From Armigeres subalbatus (taxonomy: Eukaryota > Arthropoda > Insecta > Diptera > Culicidae): a DNA stretch of 64,000 bases. This document shows, piece by piece, positions 33,881 through 43,689 of this stretch (positions are counted from its first letter, which is position 1; every line of letters begins with the position of its first letter). A program made the translations under genes and the position numbers. The notes beneath the pieces were generated by a model. It did not search any database, had not been told where the DNA came from, and was given only the letters and a program-made list of their open reading frames with translations. The stretch spans positions 390,772,632 through 390,836,631 of the forward strand of contig NC_085141.1 in the NCBI RefSeq assembly GCF_024139115.2, given 5' to 3'.

Positions 33881-34224
33881 ACATATGAGTTTTCATAACA
33901 TTGTAAAAAAATAATTCTCTATTCCGTCACCAACATTACGTTCAAAACTGGAAAGTAATTCTTATAAACTGATTGATATTGAATAAAATTCCAATTAAAA
34001 GCTAAGAGACATGATAGCCTTAGGGTCAGCATGGATGATTTAGATCATCTAAAGCCATTGTAACCCCTAGGTCCCGCAAGACTGTATCGACGCGACGGGA
34101 CTGAGCGGGGTTTGCTAAGAATTTATTCTTTCTGAGGTTTGACTATCATGAACATATTTTTTGGTTCACCAATATACCCTTACTTGCAAGACTATACCAC
34201 AAGCATAGCCAAAAGATCTGGATA

Positions 34225-35007
34225 CTGTAAAACCTCTTTTTACGCTCACGCATTTTATTCTTCGTACCACAAAGGGCTAGTATCACTTTTGAAACAACGC
34301 AAAAGATCTCTGGTTACGAGTGTAGATCTGAAATCCTTTTCCAGGGTTTTCTTAGATGACTATGAACCTATGCAGTGGACGCATTCGCAGACGCAGCATA
34401 ATCTGGACCGATTTGGATGCAGCGACTGAAATACGACTAAATTCGATTGTATAAGGGTTACGGTATCTTTTGTGCAACATGTGTGTTACTCGGGATGTAC
34501 CACAAATGGCATGTACCACTTTTGAAACAATCCGAAAAATCTCTGGTTACGCTTGTAGATCTTAAGGCCTATTCCAGGGTTTTCTTGGATGACCATGATT
34601 GGTTGCATTTTATCCTATGTATCACAAAACACAGGTCCAAGCTCCAGGAAGTTTTCGAAAAATTTGAATACTTGAAAAGGATGATGAACGTCTTACAGTG
34701 CATTTTCAAGGATCTGCGTCACTTATGACTTCTTGATTTCTAGGCGTACCAGGAACATCTTAAGGCCTTAGCACTCAAATAATTGGACGACCATAATAAC
34801 GAAAACAATTTGGACGACCCTAATACCGAAATTGGTAAAAGACACATCTAAAGACTAAAAAGTAAGTTAAATATTAAACTTTTTACGCTCCAAATTCCAA
34901 ATAGCGTTCCCTCTTTTTACTCTCAAAATTTCAAATAACGCTTCCTCTTTGTACGCTCTTATTCAATTTACGCTCCTCCGTTTTGGGCGCAAAAAGAGGT
35001 TTTGCAG
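34225..35007. mobile_element. pogo/mariner-like TIR element at TA
   Basis: CTGTAAAACCTCTTTTTACGC at the left and the reverse complement CTGCAAAACCTCTTTTTGCGC at the right, each flanked by TA (34223-34224, 35008-35009). The interior has an imperfect direct duplication of about 233 bp: GTACCACAAAGGG to GGTTTTCTTAGATGA (34265-34363) recurs at 34497-34596. The 96- and 93-aa frames in the duplication are homologous to each other (SLLKQRKRSLVTSVDLKSFS versus PLLKQSEKSLVTLVDLKAYS) but match nothing I know. Confidence 0.7.
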
Positions 35008-35009
35008 TA

Positions 35010-35613
35010 CTGTTTTTCAGAATCCTATACTATACAATGAATGCATACAGATCACGAGGCAAAAGGCAATATTCGAGCGATGAAATTAAAATATTCATGA
35101 AAAGTCTGGGTAGAATGATTCGCTTGCCATTCCTGTGGGGTTTGAGTAAGATGCCTTCAGCGTGTGTTTATAGATTCACACATCAGCGTGTCAAACTGCG
35201 AGCAGCACGCCATGACTCTACACGGAACCGCGCAACAACTCAACTTACGGTTCCTTTCACTCAAATCCGCCCTTGCGTGGGAGAAGCCAAAAATAAGTAA
35301 AATGCGAAAAAATCCGTTGAGTACTTTGCCTTGTGTTGTATTTTCACCCACTATGAAGTTTCACCAACTCAAATTTATGTTATTTTCACTCACCCGGAAC
35401 TATGGTGAAAACAACTCAAATTTGGCTTCTTCCACGGAACAGAACACGATGTAGCTCTCTTTGTTTATAATAACATTCAAAAGAGAGAGTGAGAAAACTA
35501 CCTACTATTGAGTTAAAAATTTGAACTTCGAACTCAAAGTTGAGTTCTTTAAATTTTTTTTTTAAATTCTTTATTTTTTCTGTGTACTCTTCTGATCAGA
35601 TCTCCGTGGCGTG
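35010..35613. other. Repeat-like AT-rich interval
   Basis: Words such as CACTCAAAT, TCAACTCAAA and TTGAGTT recur in both senses between 35230 and 35550 and suggest a degraded MITE, but I cannot place its ends. Confidence 0.35.
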
Positions 35614-35695
35614 CACTGTAAACTCGGCATTACTCATTAATGTGGTAAAAATATCCATTATTTTACGACATATGGAGCTGTCAAAATAATGAGTA

Positions 35696-35790
35696 CAGGT
35701 CGGACTCGATTATCCGGAGTATCGATTTTTTTTTCACTCCGGATAATCGAATCCTCCGGATAATCGAATCACTAGAAAAAAAAATCAAAT
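35696..35790. repeat. CCGGATAATCGA inverted words, pogo-like end
   Basis: After GAGTA the sequence reads CAGGTCGGACTCGATTATCC, and GGATAATCGAATC appears twice in reverse at 35741-35775. This looks like one end of a pogo-type element folded on itself; the other end is not found. Confidence 0.4.
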
Positions 35791-36828
35791 CCGCAATTAA
35801 ATGACGAAAAACTTATGTTTTATTGTATTTGCAGTGAAGTAGTCAGAAATTATTTTGAAAAAATCCTGATTAATCCGCCTAACGGTATCGGTGACTTTCT
35901 GGTGTATAATAGAAAATTGTATTTTTCTCATAACTTTTGAATCCATAGTCCGATCTAGCCAATTTTAATATGAATTGAAGAGACAGGATTCCCATTCGAA
36001 TCGAACTTGTTGGTTGAGAATAGGTGCCAAAATAATAACTAGACTATTTGCGCATTTTTTGTACAAAAAATTAGTGTTTTGGCCATTATTTCTAAATCTA
36101 AAGTTTGTTCTAGTCAATTTTCAACAGAAAGCTATGAAAGTTTTGAGTCAATTGACCGATCTATCCATTTTTTAATAGGAAACATTGTAACGGCTCCCCC
36201 AGACCTGAGTGATTTCATCGCCGCAACGGCGAAAATTAGTCGCCGCGATTTTATCGTAGGGTCGCTCTAGGCAATGTTCCAGTTACTCTTTCACTCCAAC
36301 AGCGACAGAATCGCATTCGCCAAGCGTTAGAATCGCGTCGCGATTTTTCCTTCACATGTGTTAGGGGGGACCTTGAAAGGATTTTCCATTGAATGCAACC
36401 AGTCGCAAGCAAATTGGATGAGGATAATTACCAAAAAATGGGTTATGTTGTGTGCACTCAAACCCACATACAGTGCCCCAAATTCGCCGACCATCGGTAT
36501 ATAATACTATGGATCTCCGAGCCATCTAAAGTATGTTTGTTTTTGGAGTGAACATATAGGCTTTCGGTACACTTCGTATCCAAGGGAGACGAAAAGGGGA
36601 TTTCAGCACATAAATAACCATTTACAGGACCTTGCAAGATTTTCCCGTGGAAATTTGCGATTTTTGCGTTACGAAATTAATGGATTATTCTTCAAAGGGT
36701 GATATTCTGCAAGATAAATTCCCTTATAAAAACTCCAATTGTAAGCACATTGGTGCTGATGGACCATTTTGACTTGTTTTACACATGAACCTCAGTGACA
36801 ATTGTACTAGAACGAAGCGTTTTATCAC

Positions 36829-36853
36829 AACGTGGGGTGGGGTGGGGTGGGGA
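36829..36853. repeat. (GTGGG)n short repeat
   Basis: Four to five units of GGGGT(G). Confidence 0.8.
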
Positions 36854-37531
36854 ATAGTTCTCTGCCCTTTTTCGCATTTGTATCTGGTGACGAGCAATTT
36901 GTTTTCATGTCTTGTTATGGTGAAAAAAAGCCTCATGCTTTATGTCCATCGTTGTTAATTTTAAATTGAGAGCGAATTCTGCAACCCATGTTATGGACCC
37001 AAACACATCGTTTTATGGTGGCGAGGTTGCGTTTTCATCTGTCGAATGAGCGACTGTTTTGTCTCAAATGCAATAGCTTAATTGGCAATCGATTAAGTAA
37101 TTGCCTAAACAAAAGAGGAAACGGACTTCCACGGAAAAGTTCTTGAAGCGAAAAGTTTGTGGACATATTCTAAAGAAAATAATTGATTCATGAAAATAAA
37201 ATTAAATATGTAGAACACCCCTATTTCAGTACCTCCCATGCAAGCTATGTTCATACTTCCTCAAATAATCCTATTTTGTAGGAATATAACAATAATATAA
37301 TCATTTGAATTCATGAAGTTGATATACAAGCCTATAGGTAAATTTCAATATTCAAAACAACCCCTTTTTCAACCCCCCCCCTTCAACCTAGATACGTCTC
37401 ATTGTTAAAATAATCATATTGCATATTATATTATTGAAAATAAGAATTTAGAATAACAAACATTCGAAGAAAAAAAAATACTCCGGAGATGTGCTATTTA
37501 TTTCCTGCACCATGATCTATCCGGCTGCTAA

Positions 37532-37853
37532 TGGAGCATATTCTGCGGCACCTTGTTTGCTGGACTCAGCACCGATGACGCTGAATCGGCTGTTCCGGCG
37601 ACTGATCGTGTGATGGATCGAGTCGTTTCACAGAGGCATCTCGGAAGGAAGGGTGAGCATTAAATTAATTTGTTATAACTTGTTATATCTGATTCCGAAT
37701 TAAATTTCAGCTCCAGTCAGAACCAGCGATTTTTTATTCTGGCTGGATTTGATTGGTCTGGCTGTAACCCGGCCGATTCGTACGGATTTTGGCACCTCGT
37801 TTTCCCACACGGCCCGCCATACCTCAGTGGAAGACAAGGAACACCTTCAATAA
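37532..37853 (+). CDS. Candidate two-exon 3' gene end, unknown product
   Basis: An open frame from 37532 (after TAA) runs WSIFCGTLFAGLSTDDAESA to HLGRK, reaches a donor AAGG|GTGAGC, and continues in frame after a 58-bp intron (37653-37710) ending TTAAATTTCAG with PVRTSDFLFWLDLIGLAVTR, PIRTDFGTSFSHTARHTS and a TAA stop. The stop overlaps an AATAAA (37849-37854). Intron size and signals are typical of mosquitoes. The start lies upstream and was not found; the first Met inside is at MDRVVSQRHLGRK. I do not recognise the protein. It may be the end of a transposon gene or a host retrocopy-like fragment. Confidence 0.35.
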
Positions 37854-38354
37854 AACCGGAATATATCGAGAATCATTTGGATGGATACAAAGTGCAAGAA
37901 AATATAAGAACAGTGTCTAATATCGTAATAACTTAATATTTAATAAATAGATTTATTCAACGAATTCGAAAATTTTACTTCATTTTTATCAAATTTCCTA
38001 ATTCATATTGTCTAAAACTGAAAAGAATAATGCATAAATTTTACCCATCGCAAGATTTCAAAAAAATTCATAATGGGTAAAATTTACCCCTGGTTTTGAC
38101 GTACAAGCGGTTTACCCAATAATGAGTAAACGCTGTTTACTCATTCAATGAGTTGAACTATTTAATTTCATAATGGGTACTTTTTCACCCATTAAAGACT
38201 ACTTTGGTGGCACAGTGTGCACACGCATCCACTGAGAGCCGCTGTTGTATCATTTCGTTCCAGCCATTTTAGGGTTACACATTTTGATAATCCTGCCAGT
38301 CTATTTTTGATTCCTGCCGCTGATTTCAAAAGGTGAGTTGAGTTCGAGTGCTTA

Positions 38355-38425
38355 GTGGGCTTCGTGGCCGTACGCTTAGCGATTTCTCGATTTCAGCATG
38401 TTATATTCATGGGCCCGTGGGCCAG
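38355..38425 (+). mobile_element. SINE head fragment
   Basis: GTGGGCTTCGTGGCCGTACG then CTTAGCG matches the 5' head of the SINE at 25268-25478 (GGGCTTTGTGGCC...GGTTAGCG), then diverges. No box B is seen. Confidence 0.4.
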
Positions 38426-38669
38426 TCGGCCAATAGTAAAGGGGATCACGACCCCGACAAGGTTGAGAACCACTGATAAAAATAAAAAAGGGGGATCGTA
38501 AAATAAAACCGCATATCTGCGACAACTGCCTAATCCAGTTCGTTGAGAAGTTCTTCCAGGATTTATTTCAGGAATATTTTTCCTGTGATTTTATCAGAAG
38601 TTCTTTCAGGGATTCCTCCAGCAGTTCTGCTGGAATTCTTCTATTAGACAGAAGCTGTATGACCGTTGA

Positions 38670-39000
38670 TAAGTTCAAATTCAATTTTATTTGCATATCG
38701 GTCTCGATGCTGCTCGTATAGAGGAAGAAAGCAGCGTGTGTGCGAAATCAGATGGGAAAGAACGGAACCCAAAAGTTATCGCTGGGTTGTGACAAGTGTG
38801 AAATGGTTTGAAAGGTGTTGAAGTATGCGAGGACCATTTTAGAATAATTAAATTATCGGAGCGTCCGTCTTTACAACCTTTCTGGTCCGTACATCCTTTC
38901 TGGGGATGACTTGAATTGAACCACCCGACCATCAGTTCGCTAGACTGGTGCTTTTAATCAGCTAAGCAGCGAAGGACCTCCGTCGGGCTTCGCAACTTAG
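38670..39000 (-). mobile_element. tRNA-like SINE copy
   Basis: Minus strand GGTCCTTCGCTGCTTAGCTG, ATTAAAAGCACCAGTCTAGCG, then GGTGGTTCAATTCAAG (decayed box B), followed by a body to about 38670. The upstream words CTACTG and CTTCGCAACTTAGC are shared with 55540-55575. Same family as 33745-33880 and 55440-55600. Confidence 0.6.
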
Positions 39001-39009
39001 CGGCTACTG

Positions 39010-39720
39010 AATGAGCCCGAGAAACTTCAAGAGGAATTTTTTGAAGGAATTCCTGGAGAAACTCCAGGAAGAATTGCTGGATGAACTCCAAGAAGAATTC
39101 CTGTTAGAGCTCTTGAAGAATTTCCTGAAGGCTCACAAGGAGGATTTCCTGAAGATACTCCACAAGAAAATCATGAAGGAACTTCAGGAGGCATTCTTGG
39201 AGGAACTCCAAGACGAAATCTTTGAGAAACTCCAAGATGGTAGAGATACCAAGATTCCAACCCAAGTAACCAAAAGTTCCTATAAGAGTACATTTTTCGC
39301 TTAATCAGCTTAACAGAGCTGGTTAAGCGAAAAATGTACTCTTAATGGAACTTTTAATTACTTGGGAAGAGACTCTAAGAATTTCTGGATGAATTTCGGA
39401 AGAAAATGTAGCAGGCATTTCTGGAGGAATCCCAGGAAAAATAATTGGATGAACTCCACGAGAATTCCTAGAGAAGCTTCAAGAGCAAATTCCTGGATAC
39501 ACTGCAAGAAATATTCCTGGAAGAAATTTGGGCGAAGAAACTCCAAAATAAATTACTGAGGGATTTCCAGGAGTAGTTTCTGAAGGAGTTGCAGGAAGAA
39601 CTGCGCCACCAACTTCGGGATCAATTCCTGGACTTAAACCAGAAGGAATTCCTGAAAGGAGGAAAGGGAGGAAAACTCAAAAATGAATTCCTGGTGGAAC
39701 TCTGGGAAGAATCCCAGGGT
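39010..39720. repeat. Degenerate GGAATTCCTGGA repeat field
   Basis: Loose repeats of GAATTCCTGGAGGAACTCC with both senses mixed. Read in one frame (39011-39304) they give a leucine/glutamate-rich peptide that looks like a coiled coil (LEKLQEELLDELQEEF), but this follows from the repeat, not from selection. A hairpin MITE lies inside. Confidence 0.7.
39261..39366. mobile_element. 106-bp hairpin MITE
   Basis: CCCAAGTAACCAAAAGTTCC at the left and its near-complement ending ...ACTTTTAATTACTTGGG at the right. The inner arms AGAGTACATTTTTCGCTTAA and complement are nearly perfect. It is inserted in the degenerate repeat field, whose words resume on both sides. Confidence 0.8.
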
Positions 39721-39779
39721 AAATATTTGCAATAATTGTCATTTTCGGGAAGCGTTTTTTTTCTTATTTCGTTCGAAAA

Positions 39780-40130
39780 AAAAACTTGCGATTAAATACC
39801 ATCAAATCCTCCAAAAAGTCTACGAATATACTGTCCAAAGGGAAACAACGTCCCTTGATAGGAGTAATCGACGATTTTGGCATTTACGACCGTCCGCCAG
39901 AAACATGGATTCATCACAAGCTGCAAACAAACGACGTCACACGTCTTCATCGTATCGTTACGGGTGATGGAAAATGGATTCATCACTTCAACTTGAAAAG
40001 AATAAAACATTCGACTGTTAGGTCATGCTTCAACTTCGTCTGTTTGGTGAAATATTCACGTCAAATAAGGTTATGCTGTGAATTTGGTGATATCAGATTG
40101 ATGTTATTTACCATAAGCTGTTAGTAGAAT
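39780..40130 (+). pseudogene. mariner transposase fragment
   Basis: LHRIVTGDGKWIHHFNLKR (39940-40000) matches the central mariner block (RIVTGDEKWIxYxNPKRKKSW) with the catalytic Asp of TGD kept. In the next frame SNKVML-stop-IW-stop-YQIDVIYHKLL matches KVMLCIWWDQxGVIYYELL. Upstream PPETWIHHKLQTND is also mariner-like. The helix-turn-helix and the last catalytic Asp are missing, with stops and a frameshift. No TIRs were found. Confidence 0.75.
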
Positions 40131-40171
40131 AGAATAGTAGAATCATCAATGGGCAATAGTGTCAAGGTGAA

Positions 40172-40400
40172 TTAAGGTCACTCCTGACGGAATCCAAGTT
40201 TCAAAGTGCTCGCGTTTTTGGGGGCACACCACTCGATACGGAGGCGGCGCACAACTGTCATTTTTGTTGATTTAGCTTTGCTGCGTCGCAGCATGCGTGA
40301 AATAATAAAAATGACAGTTGTGCGTTGCTTTCGTACCGAATGGTGTGCCCCCGAAAACGCGAGCACTTTAAAACTTGGATTCCGTCAGGAATGACCTTAA
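40172..40400. mobile_element. Hairpin MITE flanked by TTAA
   Basis: GGTCACTCCTGACGGAATCC at the left and its near-perfect complement at the right, with arms of about 95 bp (AAGTGCTCGCGTTTT, GGCACACCA, GCACAACTGTCATTTTT). TTAA stands at both borders (40172-40175, 40397-40400). TTAA targeting suggests piggyBac-type mobilisation. Mirrored 62-aa frames are palindrome artefacts. Confidence 0.82.
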
Positions 40401-40523
40401 AGCGATTTGGCCAAGCATTGCTTAGGAAACGGCTGAAATGCGTGCAGAGGGAAAAGAAAGTGTCTAAGACTAGTTTAGGGCAAAACATACTTTTGCATAT
40501 AAACAATAAAGACGGATCCTTAA

Positions 40524-41290
40524 AAAAACGAAAATCTATCCATAAATAACTTCTGAATGTTCCATAAAACGCTACCATAAATCCATAAAATAGTTCAGGA
40601 GATCCCATAAAGAATATTTTTTCGATCCATAACTAAACTAAAATTTAGCAATTAATGGGAAAATATGTTCCATTAACATAGTCAAGAAAACCAATACAAT
40701 TCCTGCTATTTTACCATGAACGTATGACAAATGATCCATAAATCTTTGGAAAATGATCAATAAAAAACTATATATACTATATATAAAACTTCAAATTTGC
40801 GCATTTTTTATCGTAATGATGATCCATAATTTCAGTAATATGATCCATAATTTTAGTTATATGATCCATAATTCTGGCCATTTGATCCATAACTTTGTTC
40901 AAATGATCTATAGTTTTGGTAATATGATCCATAAATTTTGCCAAATGATCCATAGATTTTTTTAAAAAATGTGGATCAATTAATATAGTTTCATTGGCCT
41001 TCTTTCCTACCATTATGGATCACATTATCGAAACTATTATCCAAACAAAATTATGGATCACATTACTGAAATTATGGATCATTATCAGGATAAAAATTAT
41101 GCAAATTTGAAATGTTATGGGTCAAAGTATAGTTTTATGGATCATTTTTCATGGATCATGGAATGGAATGGATTTTTATGGATCATAAAATTATTTTTTA
41201 TGGAATCTCCCGAGCTATTTTATGGATTTATGGTATCGTTTTATGGAACATTCAGATGTTAGTTACGGATCGTTTTTAATTGTTTTATGG
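40524..41290. mobile_element. Foldback element with GATCCATAA subrepeats
   Basis: The outer arms pair CTGAATGTTCCATAAAACG, TACCATAAATCCATAAAATAG and GGAGATCCCATAAA (40550-40612) with their reverse complements at 41195-41258. Between them, TGATCCATAA recurs about every 30 bp on the left half (to about 40960), and its complement TTATGGATCA fills the right half. The 78-aa minus frame (41013-40777) with repeated MDHITKIMDH words is produced by the repeat. Confidence 0.8.
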
Positions 41291-41943
41291 AACGTTTTTG
41301 CACATTGAACGGTGCAAAGTAAGGGCTGCCCTAGTTTAGTACTATAGTTACTTTTTGGAAAGTACAAAACTCATCTTAGACAGTTGAAGACATTACACAA
41401 AAAGAGCTTCTCTTAAAATTTCGAGCACAGTACCTAGCATTTAAAGAGATAATTTAAACTAAATACTATAAGAACAGTCCAATTATCGAAAGTTTAAACC
41501 AGCTAATAACATCAAACATCATACCAAAACTTATAGGCATCATTAAAAAAAAATCCTCCCTAAACAACTATCGTCTATTGCAATGTAAATTTGATCAACA
41601 GTCACGCCCCAGTGAAGAACAGTCCAAAGTAGTATCATAGTATCATTAATTCTCTAATGAATAACACAACAAAATCAATAATCACACAGAAGGCAACAGT
41701 TTTACAATTAATAAACGAAAAATATCATGGTTTTTACTAAATTTTCATAGATGGGTTGAAAGCTAACGATGGGGGTGGCTACGGAATATCTGATCAAAAA
41801 ACCAATACGTCTTTAAGTTTTAAACTGAACCATAATTTTACTAAGAAAATTATTTGAGCTTTTTAGTGGAAGGTTTTTTTTTTATTTCTTTATTAAAGAG
41901 GCTTGCAGTCCTATGCTGGCTCACCTCTGGTTAGTGGAATGTC

Positions 41944-42110
41944 TTCACTTGTCAAAAGACGAGTTTGTACAATCCCATTTAATTCCATCGCTTAAATGTA
42001 CCTTGACAGATACGTATTTCGTATTTTGAGGTCGAAACACGTATCTGTCAAGTTACAATTAAGTTGTGGAATTAAATGCGATTGTACAAGCTCGTCTTTT
42101 GACAAGTGAA
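41944..42110. mobile_element. Palindromic MITE
   Basis: Arms TTCACTTGTCAAAAGACGAG then TTTGTACAATC, ATTTAATTCCA and CTTGACAGATACGTA pair over about 70 bp. The loop is TTTCGTATTTTGAGGTCGAAA. Same family as 13231-13366, 45055-45165 and 60411-60533. Confidence 0.82.
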
Positions 42111-42345
42111 TAATTTTACTATAATAACGCTTCAGTGTTATTATTGAATTATTGAAGCCATTGAATATGCAATAGGCATAAACGAATTCAAAATAATTAT
42201 GTTCACAGACTCTCAAAGTAGTTGTAACATATTACAAAGAAGTAAAAACGAAGATAATTACTTAATCCAACAATTATAAGCAATAATAAATTACAATAGC
42301 ATACAACAAATAATAATTCAATGGATTCCAGGACTTGCAAATATT

Positions 42346-42933
42346 GAGCATGAGCTTGAGCTTGATTGACTGCTCGTAGTTGCTACTCCATTATGACCAG
42401 ATCAGCTGTTCTTGCACAGGGAACCAACAGATGTTTGCTTGGGACTAGCACACATCTTCAATATACAAGTACTGGTGATCTCATTTGTTATGTCATACTG
42501 GCGCCTGCCACGTCAGAATGCAAGTCAATGTAGGGAAGGGGGAGGAAATGATGATGCAATCACTCGCCCACTGCAAGCCGAATATACCTCTGCACTTGCC
42601 ACGAGTTCATGCGGTATTTGTTGGAATTTCTGGGTTAGGTTGGAGAGGCAGAGGTCCGTCTTGGTTAACGAGCTGCCAATGTGATAGGTAGGAGAGGGTA
42701 ACTGATGGAATTTCTAATTGGATGTAGGAAACGAGCTCTATAGTTCATTTCCAATTCTAGGTATATGAATAGTAATGGAAACGGTATGGAAGTCCATTTC
42801 CAGTTCTAGCGATTGCCAGAACATGAGAAATAAAGAGAAAGATACAAAGTAGGAGAATGGAACGGACCTGGGATTGAACCCACGACCTCCTGCGTATGAG
42901 ACAGTACAGTAGCCATATGACTACCAAGCCCGC
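42346..42933 (-). mobile_element. Feilai-like SINE inserted in LINE RNase H
   Basis: Minus orientation: the tail GAGCTTGAGCTTGATTGACTG is at the left, the tRNA-like head with box B GGTTCAATCCC at the right (about 42870). A perfect 21-bp direct repeat flanks it (42325-42345, 42934-42954; starts ATTCCAGGACTTG), restoring the WIPGLANI codons when one copy is removed. Near-identical to 22677-23308. Confidence 0.92.
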
Positions 42934-43484
42934 ATTCCAGGACTTGCAAATATTTGAGCAAAACTAGGAACACAAAAACGAACAATAGAAAAATACCCTT
43001 TAACCAGCAGTGATGGTTTACTAGCTTTTAAGGATGAAATGTTATCAAGATTATCGAATATAGGGCAGGGGTACTCTGCACTCCAAAATAAAAATTTAAT
43101 ATACGACATTTTATACAATAAAAAAGGTGACGAATATGCCCAGATAGACAATTTCTTAGAGGAAGCCAAGGTGAACGTTTAAATCCTTTATTTTATAAAA
43201 TAATTAGCTAATTAGTAAAGTGATCCGCGCTATCTTCTCGGTGGAAAATGCCAGTTGAAGATTCCGACAAATCAGATGTTCGAAAGAATAAACAGCTTTT
43301 TATTTGCGATTCCGGAATATGACACGTTGAAATATTTAACTTGACACCCTGGAAAATATGGATCAATAGGTCTATGCCAAAACAAAGGAGAAGAAAAAAA
43401 GTGTGGATCCTGCAATGTCTGTTAGTCTCTCAGTTTTTTCTAACTCAAGTCATATAACAGTTTGGGATGATTTTTCTTCACTTC

Positions 43485-43682
43485 AGCCCAGTTCTTGAGC
43501 CGTACTTTTCCTTACGATTATACCAGATTAAGGCTCAACAATGCAAAATCCTCCAAAGCTTTCTTCTCAGAATACAAAACACCGCGCATCCTCATTCGTC
43601 AATTGCAAAGTGCAATGGATACCATACAAGATCCTGAAAGCTTCCACAGCGCTTTGGTGCCGAAAGCCTTCATAAGCGCCAG
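43485..43682 (+). CDS. Candidate internal exon, unknown product
   Basis: Preceded by a branch-like CTAAC (43440-43444) and TTTTTCTTCACTTCAG, and followed by CAG|GTAATT, the segment is open for 66 codons: QFLSRTFPYDYTRLRLNNAK, SSKAFFSEYKTPRILIRQLQ, SAMDTIQDPESFHSALVPKA, FISAR. The residue mix looks coding, unlike the surrounding chance frames. The frame is closed upstream of the acceptor, as expected of an intron. I recognise no family. No partner exon was found nearby. Confidence 0.35.
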
Positions 43683-43689
43683 GTAATTA

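Larger units (their letters stand above)
35614..38217. mobile_element. Possible TIR element with CACTGT ends
   Basis: Left CACTGTAAACTC...TTAATGTGGTAAAAATATCCATTAT and reversed right CACTGTGCCACC...TTAATGGGTGAAAAAGTACCCATTAT agree loosely over about 55 bp. A pogo-like CAGGTCGGACTCGATTATCC lies at 35696. Near the right end is a short spliced-looking frame. Target duplication is not evident and the pairing may be of two separate MITEs. Confidence 0.35.
41330..43180 (+). pseudogene. LINE remnant with RNase H domain
   Basis: 42140-42345 translates as EAIEYAIGINEFKIIMFTDS, QSSCNILQRSKNED and IQQIIIQWIPGLANI, the usual FTDSQS and WIPGHxNIxGNExAD blocks of a LINE RNase H. After the SINE the sequence resumes with the same 21 bp. 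Upstream, 41460-41600 reads SPIIESLNQLITSNIIPKLI, fitting the linker after RT. A palindromic MITE (41944-42110) and a SINE (42346-42933) interrupt it. The clade is uncertain (I-like or related). Confidence 0.6.

Noticed and set aside
39011..39304. 97-aa coiled-coil-like frame
   Set aside because: The leucine/glutamate pattern comes from the degenerate GAATTCCTGGA repeat, which continues in other frames and strands.
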